Shown: positions 57,637 through 64,000 of the stretch, piece after piece | Layout: each line of letters opens with the position of its first letter | Position numbering within the stretch: the first letter of the stretch is position 1 | From: Verrucomicrobiota bacterium | GTDB lineage: Bacteria; Verrucomicrobiota; Verrucomicrobiia; Chthoniobacterales; UBA10450 | Length of the DNA stretch: 64,000 nt | Assembly: GCA_003218975.1 (NCBI GenBank) | Contig: QHPD01000099.1 | Location: forward strand, 1 to 64,000 | Direction: 5' to 3' | The notes under the pieces: model-generated | The model's input: the letters and a program-made list of their open reading frames with translations, nothing else | The model's database searches: none | Told to the model about the DNA's origin: nothing | Made by a program: the position numbers and the translations under genes

Positions 57637-58906
57637 TCGGCTGGCCGAATTGCGGTTGTTCTACGCGCGTCGCTAGTAGCATCGCAGTGAACAACAACAC
57701 AGCTGCCAGATAATACGGCGCGCCGGGAATATGAAACGAGTGCTTCGGGTTGATGAACCAGGCGAATATTCCTGAGAAGAGGAACGGCCCAATGACAAAC
57801 GCTATGGAGCGCAAGCTCTGGATCGCTCCCTGCAATTCACCTTGTTCGCGCTCGCTCACGCGGTGGGTCATCATTCCCTGCGCCGCGGGGAAAGAAATAT
57901 TCCACATCGAGATCACCGGGATGGAGGCCATATAAACGATCCCGTTTCTCGCGAGACCGGCAATGACCATGCCGACCGCGCCGAAAAACTGGCCGATGTA
58001 AAGTGTGCGCCGTTCACCGAGCCACGCCACGATTCGCCCAGTAAGGCCGCCAGAAATGGCCGCCGTGAAGATCCCCACGATCGCGAGAGAAGCGCCAATC
58101 ATGGTTTGGCTCCACTCGTAACGGTAAATCGCGTAGAGCGCCCAAATCACGAAGACTTCGTGCGAGACGTAGGCAAGAAACTGTAGCGTGGCAAGCTTCC
58201 ACAGCTCCGAATGGGAGCGAAGCAACACGAGCGAGCCGATCGGATTCGCCCGGCGCAATGTGACTTCTTTGCGATGTTCCTTTCGCAACGATTCCGGCAC
58301 AAACAAGTAACCGTAAAGCCAGTTGACCAGGCTAAATCCAGCGGCAACCCAGAACGGCAGGCGCGGGCTGATGTCCCCGAGCGGCCCGCCAATTCCCGGT
58401 CCGAGAATAAAACCGAGACCGAAAGCCACGCCGATCATGCCAAATGCGCTGGCACGTTTTTCTTTCGGAACGACGTCAGCGATATAAGCCATCGCCGTTG
58501 GAATACTGGAAGCAGTGATTCCTGAAATAATCCGGCCGAGAAAGAGCCAACCAATCGTAGGCGAGAGCGCCATGACGATGTAGTCGAGGCCGAGCCCGAG
58601 GTTAGACAGTAGGATAACCGGGCGCCGGCCAAATTTATCGGACAAAACACCCAGCACTGGCGAAAAGAAAAATTGCATCAGCGCGAAAACAGTTCCGAAA
58701 ACGCCAAGCCAGTTTGCTGCGCTTGTCGCACTACCGCTCAGAAAGTTCAGAATAAGCTTCGGCAAAACCGGCGCGATTAACCCCAGCGCCAGCATGTCGA
58801 GCATGACCGTGACGAAGATGAATGCGATGGCAGCCGGGCGTGATTTCATTGCAAGCGGAGCATGAACGCAACGTTGTAGCGGCGATTGTGTCAACCGCCG
58901 AAGCAA
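57539..58906 (-). CDS. MFS transporter, TetA-like
   Basis: FSPVLGVLSDKFGRRPVILLSNLGLGLDYIVMALSPTIGWLFLGRIISGITASSIPTAMAYIADV. Confidence 0.9.
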   Translation of the reverse strand: MLRRLTQSPLQRCVHAPLAMKSRPAAIAFIFVTVMLDMLALGLIAPVLPKLILNFLSGSATSAANWLGVFGTVFALMQFFFSPVLGVLSDKFGRRPVILLSNLGLGLDYIVMALSPTIGWLFLGRIISGITASSIPTAMAYIADVVPKEKRASAFGMIGVAFGLGFILGPGIGGPLGDISPRLPFWVAAGFSLVNWLYGYLFVPESLRKEHRKEVTLRRANPIGSLVLLRSHSELWKLATLQFLAYVSHEVFVIWALYAIYRYEWSQTMIGASLAIVGIFTAAISGGLTGRIVAWLGERRTLYIGQFFGAVGMVIAGLARNGIVYMASIPVISMWNISFPAAQGMMTHRVSEREQGELQGAIQSLRSIAFVIGPFLFSGIFAWFINPKHSFHIPGAPYYLAAVLLFTAMLLATRVEQPQFGQPSEKPVEPSEAVPPGGIASGAVAPIADPAEENV

Positions 58907-58939
58907 ATGAAGGCGTTCGCCGCGGCGAACGCCACTATA
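58874..58939. repeat. REP/BIME-like bipartite hairpin
   Basis: TTGTAGCGGCGATTGTGTCAACCGCCG...GGCGTTCG-CCGCGG-CGAACGCC..CTATAAC. Confidence 0.7.
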
Positions 58940-58958
58940 ACTAATCTGCCGCTAAATC

Positions 58959-59477
58959 ATGATGCCGCTCTCTTATCGCTCGCCCAAGACGGAAGTCCGC
59001 GAGAGTAAAATCCACGGCCGCGGGCTGTTTGCCACGACGGACATTGCCAAGGACGAAATCGTCGCGGTCAAAGGCGGGCATATTGTTGATCGAAAAACTT
59101 TGCGCGAAAAAATCACGCCGCGGCTCGGGCCGGTGGAAATTCAGATCGACGATGATTTATTCGTCGCGCCGGTAAACGACCAAGAGCGCGAGCTGTCGAT
59201 GTTGTATTCGAATCACTCGTGCGATCCGAATCTCGGGATGCGCGGCGAGATCACATTCGTGGCCATGCGCAATATCCGCGCTGGCGAAGAACTCACGCAC
59301 GATTGGGCGACGACTGATGACGACGACTATTCCGTGGAATGCCAATGCGGCGCGCCCAATTGCCGGAAAATTCTTACCGGCAAAGATTGGCAATGGCGGG
59401 CTTTGCAAAAACGTTATGCCGGTTATTTCTCAGCTTATTTGGCGCGCAAGATCGCCATGCTCGATATGGGACATTAA
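58959..59477 (+). CDS. SET domain protein-lysine methyltransferase-like
   Basis: SKIHGRGLFATTDIAKDEIV; LYSNHSCDPNLGM; IRAGEELTHDW; CQCGAPNCRKILTG post-SET. Confidence 0.93.
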   Translation: MMPLSYRSPKTEVRESKIHGRGLFATTDIAKDEIVAVKGGHIVDRKTLREKITPRLGPVEIQIDDDLFVAPVNDQERELSMLYSNHSCDPNLGMRGEITFVAMRNIRAGEELTHDWATTDDDDYSVECQCGAPNCRKILTGKDWQWRALQKRYAGYFSAYLARKIAMLDMGH

Positions 59478-59501
59478 ACACTAGCGAAATTCTGCCGCAC
59501 A

Positions 59502-59843
59502 ATGTACGAGCGCCGAAAGCATCCTCTTCTCAGCCGGGCTGAATTTCGCAAACGCGTTGGGCGTCACGGTCTGGTAGCGCTTGGAGTTTTGCTGTTTGGA
59601 CTTGGGATCGGCGTTCTCGGTTATCATTTCCTCGCACATTTGAGCTGGGTCGATTCGCTCTTAAATGCGTCAATGATTCTCGCTGGGATGGGTCCAGTCG
59701 ATCCACTGCCGACTGACGCGGCAAAAATTTTCGCGTCGTGTTACGCATTGTTTTCAGGTCTTGCGTTTATCGGCATTGTATCGGTGCTGCTCGCGCCGTT
59801 TGTGCATCGCATGCTGCATCGCTTTCACGCGGAGGAGCGGTGA
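59502..59843 (+). CDS. Two-TM membrane protein, hypothetical
   Basis: Two hydrophobic helices; next to TMEM175-like gene. Confidence 0.65.
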   Translation: MYERRKHPLLSRAEFRKRVGRHGLVALGVLLFGLGIGVLGYHFLAHLSWVDSLLNASMILAGMGPVDPLPTDAAKIFASCYALFSGLAFIGIVSVLLAPFVHRMLHRFHAEER

Positions 59844-59847
59844 CGAC

Positions 59848-60474
59848 ATGGATTTGTTGAAGCGCTTTACGCAAGGAGAACTCGGTCTTAGCCGAATCGA
59901 AGCGTTCAGCGACGGCGTGTTCGCGATTGTCGTGACGCTACTCGTGCTCGAGCTCAAAGTCCCGATTCTGCACGAGCGCAACAGCACCAGCGAGCTTGGT
60001 CACCAGCTTATCGATCTGTTACCAAAATTTCTGAGCTGGCTGATCAGTTTCATAATCGTCTGCAAATTTTGGCTGAATCATCATCACCTGCTCACGTTCG
60101 CGCGGCATGCCACGTACGGAATGATTTGGCTGAACTCAATCTTCCTCATGGGCCAGTCGTTCATCCCCTTTCCAACAGCGTTGATGGGCGAGTATCCCAC
60201 GAACGCGCTGGCGGTGAGTTTGTTCGGCGTCGTCATGGCCGTGAACACGCTGCTCTTCATTGCGCTGCAATCGTACATCCTGCGAAACTTAATTAAGCCC
60301 GAGATGGCAGGCACGGTCGTGCCCCATCTCACGCGCAAATCTTTCGTCGGCGTGGCTTCGTATCTGCTCGGTGTCGCCGCGACGTTCTTCAATGTGCACC
60401 TTGCGTTCGTTCTTTACGCACTGACGCCGCTATTTTTTATCACCCCTCCGCAACCGCGAAGGAGTAACTTATGA
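59848..60474 (+). CDS. TMEM175/DUF1211-family membrane protein
   Basis: RIEAFSDGVFAIVVTLLVLELKVP signature; longer ORF start at 59761 overlaps upstream gene. Confidence 0.9.
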   Translation: MDLLKRFTQGELGLSRIEAFSDGVFAIVVTLLVLELKVPILHERNSTSELGHQLIDLLPKFLSWLISFIIVCKFWLNHHHLLTFARHATYGMIWLNSIFLMGQSFIPFPTALMGEYPTNALAVSLFGVVMAVNTLLFIALQSYILRNLIKPEMAGTVVPHLTRKSFVGVASYLLGVAATFFNVHLAFVLYALTPLFFITPPQPRRSNL

Positions 60475-60574
60475 GTAAAATTGTTCGAGGAAGTTGGGAT
60501 GCAGCTATGCCGAAGTGACAAGTGTGGCATTGATCTGATAGAATGGACGCCAAAGATTCACTGTCCAAAAGCGC

Positions 60575-60823
60575 ATGAAATCAGACGAACTTGAAGAAGC
60601 GCCGAAAAAGTTCGGGCCGGTTGCGGTTCGCGCGCTCGCAGTGGGCGCGCAATCTATCGGCGCCATCGCCGCTGGCGCGATCGCTATTGGCGCGGTGACG
60701 CTTGGGCTGGTCGCGATTGGCCGACTAGTAGTTGGGCGCGCGAGAATCAAACGTCTCGAAATCGGTGAGTTAAGAGTAACTCGTCTGCACGTCACCGAAT
60801 CGCTCTCCACGCCGAATCAGTAG
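60575..60823 (+). CDS. Small protein with five-residue periodicity
   Basis: [50 protein letters not shown]. Confidence 0.6.
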   Translation: MKSDELEEAPKKFGPVAVRALAVGAQSIGAIAAGAIAIGAVTLGLVAIGRLVVGRARIKRLEIGELRVTRLHVTESLSTPNQ

Positions 60824-62247
60824 CGATAATGCTCAGATTTAAACGGGCCGTCGATTGGCACGCCGAGGTAATCGGCTTGTTTTTCAGAAAGCTTCGTGAG
60901 TTTGACGCCGATTTTTTCCAGGTTCAGGCGCGCGACTTCTTCGTCGAGCTTCTTCGGCAAAACGTAAACGCCGACTTTATACGTGTCGCGATTTTCCCAG
61001 AGATCCAACTGCGCAAGAACCTGGTTGGAAAATGAGTTGGACATGACGAAGCTCGGGTGACCAGTGGCGCAACCGAGGTTTACCAGGCGGCCCTCGGCGA
61101 GCAGGAAAATTTCGTGTCCATCCGGGAACGTGTACTTGTCCACCTGTGGTTTGATGTTGGTTTTTTTCACGCCTTTGGCTGCGTTGAGCGCATCGACCTG
61201 AATTTCGTGGTCGAAATGGCCGATGTTGGCGACGATCGCCTGATCTTTCATCTGCTGCATGTGTTCGAGCGTGATGACGTCGACGTTGCCGCTGGCAGTA
61301 ATATAAATGTCGCCGCGGCCCAGTGTCTCTTCGACAGTCGTGACCTCGTAGCCTTCCATTGCCGCCTGCAACGCGTTGATCGGATCGATCTCAGTAACGA
61401 CCACACGCGCGCCTTGGCCGCGCAATGATTGCGCGCACCCTTTGCCGACGTCGCCGTAACCGCAAATGACGGCGACCTTGCCGGAAAGCATCACATCCAG
61501 CGCGCGATTTAATCCATCGACCAACGAATGCCGACAGCCGTAAAGATTATCGAACTTCGATTTCGTGACAGAATCGTTGACGTTAATCGCAGGTACAAGG
61601 AGCCGGTTCTCCTGATGCATTTTATAAAGCCGATGCACGCCGGTCGTAGTTTCTTCCGAAACGCCGCGCCAATCCTTCACGATCTCATGCCAGCGATACG
61701 GATTTTCACGATGAATTTCGAGCAGCAAATCTTTGATGACCTGTTCTTCCTTGTTCGCCGATTTTGTTTTTGCCCAATCGCTGCCTTCTTCGAGCTCGTA
61801 GCCTTTGTGAATGAGCAAGGTGGCGTCGCCGCCATCATCGACTACCAGTTGCGGCCCTTTGCCGTCCGGGTGTGAAATCGCCCGGTAGGTGCACCACCAG
61901 TAATCTTCGAGCGATTCGCCTTTCCACGCGAACACAGACACGCCGCTCTGCGCGACCGCAGCCGCAGCATGATCTTGCGTTGAGAAAATGTTGCAGCTCG
62001 CCCAGCGCACGCTTGCGCCGAGATCGGAAAGCGTTTCAATCAAAACCGCTGTTTGGATCGTCATGTGCAACGAGCCAGTGATGCGCACGCCTGCGAGCGG
62101 TTTCTGTGCCGCGTATCTTTCGCGGATTGCCATCAGACCCGGCATCTCCTTTTCCGCGATGGAGATTTCTTTTCTTCCGAAATTCGCCAACGAGATGTCG
62201 GCGATCTTATAATCCGTTTTCGTGTCTTCGATTGTCGATGTTTTCAT
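60817..62247 (-). CDS. ahcY: Adenosylhomocysteinase
   Basis: [18 protein letters not shown]-like region; [29 protein letters not shown]-terminal [11 protein letters not shown]. Confidence 0.97.
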   Translation of the reverse strand: MKTSTIEDTKTDYKIADISLANFGRKEISIAEKEMPGLMAIRERYAAQKPLAGVRITGSLHMTIQTAVLIETLSDLGASVRWASCNIFSTQDHAAAAVAQSGVSVFAWKGESLEDYWWCTYRAISHPDGKGPQLVVDDGGDATLLIHKGYELEEGSDWAKTKSANKEEQVIKDLLLEIHRENPYRWHEIVKDWRGVSEETTTGVHRLYKMHQENRLLVPAINVNDSVTKSKFDNLYGCRHSLVDGLNRALDVMLSGKVAVICGYGDVGKGCAQSLRGQGARVVVTEIDPINALQAAMEGYEVTTVEETLGRGDIYITASGNVDVITLEHMQQMKDQAIVANIGHFDHEIQVDALNAAKGVKKTNIKPQVDKYTFPDGHEIFLLAEGRLVNLGCATGHPSFVMSNSFSNQVLAQLDLWENRDTYKVGVYVLPKKLDEEVARLNLEKIGVKLTKLSEKQADYLGVPIDGPFKSEHYRY

Positions 62248-62672
62248 AATGCGATTGGTTCGAGGTCATCCGCAGATTTCGCAGATTTACGCGGATTCCC
62301 AGAGGAGGTGAGAACGAGCCGTTTAAATTGTAGGCTTGATGCGCCGAAATTCAGCAGCAAGCCGCGCTGAAAACCGGCGGCTTTTACCTCGTTGATCAGC
62401 TGTGCATCATCTGTGCGTGTGAGTTCGGCGATCGCTTTCGTTTCTACGAGCAGTTCTTCGTAGCAAATGAAGTCGGCTCGGTAACCACATGTGAGCAGGT
62501 TGCCTTTGTAGCGAACGGGCAGCGGGACCTCAGCGCGAAATGATATTTGTCGTTCTTGGAATTCCAGTGCCAGTGCGCATTGATATACGGCTTCGAGAAA
62601 TCCGAAGCCGAGTTCGCGATGCACTTCCATTGCGGCACCGATGACCGCGTGACTCTGTGGATTCTTCTGCAT
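62244..62672 (-). CDS. GxxExxY protein (PD-(D/E)XK nuclease-like), cassette B
   Basis: [34 protein letters not shown]; stop overlaps ahcY ATG (ATGA). Confidence 0.9.
   Translation of the reverse strand: MQKNPQSHAVIGAAMEVHRELGFGFLEAVYQCALALEFQERQISFRAEVPLPVRYKGNLLTCGYRADFICYEELLVETKAIAELTRTDDAQLINEVKAAGFQRGLLLNFGASSLQFKRLVLTSSGNPRKSAKSADDLEPIAL
62267..62297 (+). repeat. Type-3 word repeat, left inverted flank of cassette B
   Basis: catccgcagatttcgcagatttacgcggatt. Confidence 0.85.
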
Positions 62673-62676
62673 TTTT

Positions 62677-62698
62677 AATCTGCGTAAATCTGCGGATG
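62677..62698 (-). repeat. Type-3 word repeat, right inverted flank of cassette B
   Basis: Reverse complement catccgcagatttacgcagatt, directly after metK TAG (62700-62702). Confidence 0.85.
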
Positions 62699-62699
62699 C

Positions 62700-63878
62700 C
62701 TAACTGGCTGCCTTTTTCAGCTCGTCCGCTTTGTCCGTGCGTTCCCACGTCAGCGCATCAACATCGTCAACACGCCCAAAATGACCGTAGTTGGTTGTCT
62801 TCCGATAGATCGGGCGAAGCAGATTCAGCTGCTTGATGATCTCGGCAGGTTTGAAATTGAAAACTTCCCAGATGGCGCGCTCCAATTTTTCCTCGTCCAC
62901 TTTCCCGGTGCAGAACGTATCGACACTCACGCTTACCGGCTCGGGGTGACCAATGGCATAGGCAAACTGAACTTCGCACCGCTCCGCCAGACCTGATGCG
63001 ACAACGTTCTTAGCGATCCAGCGCCCCATGTAGGCTGCGCTGCGATCGACCTTGCTAGGGTCTTTTCCCGAAAACGCTCCACCGCCGTGCCGGCCCATTC
63101 CGCCATAGGTATCGCAGATGATCTTGCGCCCGGTTATTCCAGCGTCGCCTTCCGGGCCGCCGATCACGAACCGTCCCGTTGGATTGATCAGGAAAGTTGT
63201 CTTCTCATCGAGCCATCCGGACGGCATTACTTTTTTGATGAGAAGTTCCGTCAGCGTCTCGCGGACTTCTTTTTGCTTAACATCCTCGGTGTGCTGCGAA
63301 GAAACGACCACCGTTGTGGCGCGCACCGGTTTATAGCCATCGTATTCGATGGAGACCTGCGTCTTGCCATCGGGACGCAGCCACGGGATCTCGCCCGATT
63401 TACGCAACCGCGTTAGCTCCCGCCCGAGCTTGTGGGCAAAAGAAATGGGCGCTGGCATCAGCTCCGGCGTTTCGTTGCAGGCAAAGCCGAACATCAACCC
63501 CTGATCGCCTGCGCCTTGTTCTGCCGTGCCTTTCCCCTCCGCGGCGACGCTATCGACTCCTTGCTTAATATCGCGGGATTGTTCGCTCATTTCGCAGATC
63601 ACCCGGCAGGTGTCGGCGTGAAAAATGCAGTCGCCGTTGACATATCCGATGTCGCGGATGCCAGTGCGGACGCGGTCTTCAAAATCAAATTTCGCGTTGC
63701 TGGTAATTTCCCCAGCGAGCACAACGAGGTTGCCTTTGGCAAGTGTTTCGCAAGCAACTCGGCTCAATGGATCTTGCTCGAGACAGGCGTCGAGAATGTA
63801 ATCACTAATGGTATCGCAGACTTTATCGGGATGGCCTTCGGTGACGGACTCGGAGGAAAAGATATAGCGGCGGGACAT
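62700..63878 (-). CDS. metK: S-adenosylmethionine synthetase
   Basis: [54 protein letters not shown]. Confidence 0.97.
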   Translation of the reverse strand: MSRRYIFSSESVTEGHPDKVCDTISDYILDACLEQDPLSRVACETLAKGNLVVLAGEITSNAKFDFEDRVRTGIRDIGYVNGDCIFHADTCRVICEMSEQSRDIKQGVDSVAAEGKGTAEQGAGDQGLMFGFACNETPELMPAPISFAHKLGRELTRLRKSGEIPWLRPDGKTQVSIEYDGYKPVRATTVVVSSQHTEDVKQKEVRETLTELLIKKVMPSGWLDEKTTFLINPTGRFVIGGPEGDAGITGRKIICDTYGGMGRHGGGAFSGKDPSKVDRSAAYMGRWIAKNVVASGLAERCEVQFAYAIGHPEPVSVSVDTFCTGKVDEEKLERAIWEVFNFKPAEIIKQLNLLRPIYRKTTNYGHFGRVDDVDALTWERTDKADELKKAAS

Positions 63879-63923
63879 GATTGACGTTAAAGCGGATCAA
63901 CTTTTTCAATTAGCCAACTGACT

Positions 63924-63945
63924 CAACGATTTAACGCTTCAACGC
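63924..63945 (-). repeat. Word-type repeat copy gcgttgaagcgttaaatcgttg
   Basis: Shares both words with 19809-19834. Confidence 0.55.
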
Positions 63946-64000
63946 TGAGATCATATTGACCAATCATGATACGTCGATATATCGTGGGGCGACAGAATGA

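Noticed and set aside
63879-64000. SAM/SAH riboswitch upstream of metK
   Set aside because: No recognisable SAM-I/II/IV or SAH core visible; leader is short and contains a word repeat copy.

Overview
64 kb of a high-GC chromosome. Gene content (TIGR04073-like exosortase-associated protein, giant GreA-domain protein, SWIB protein, ECF sigma/Ser-Thr kinase pair, YadA-head/S74 protein) suggests a soil Verrucomicrobium, but that assignment is inference. Coding density is high and most genes are on the minus strand. Main blocks: a MacA/MacB-like efflux locus (three ADOP-type permeases, two ABC ATPases, one MFP) next to an NtrY/NtrC-like pair, with a perfect-consensus sigma-54 promoter; a second NtrC/kinase pair; housekeeping genes (serA, aroA-cmk-plsC, dnaJ-grpE, glpX, metK-ahcY); a fused beta-CASP exonuclease/ATP-dependent DNA ligase; an ECF sigma/Ser-Thr kinase pair; and a metal-related outer-membrane protein. 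The most unusual signal is a class of intergenic elements made of short iterated 'words' (ACACGAATT, CGCGGATTACAC, CGCAGATTTACG, AGGTTTCAG, GGATACCGGA). Several begin at or just after a stop codon (often TAG). They bracket three small accessory cassettes: two GxxExxY PD-(D/E)XK nuclease-like genes and one HicAB module. One cassette splits the sigma/kinase pair and one sits inside metK-ahcY. There are also bipartite-hairpin REP/BIME-like elements, an RND-pump C-terminus stranded behind an MFS gene, and at least five frame disruptions that are either decay or assembly errors. No rRNA, tRNA, CRISPR array or transposase gene was recognised.
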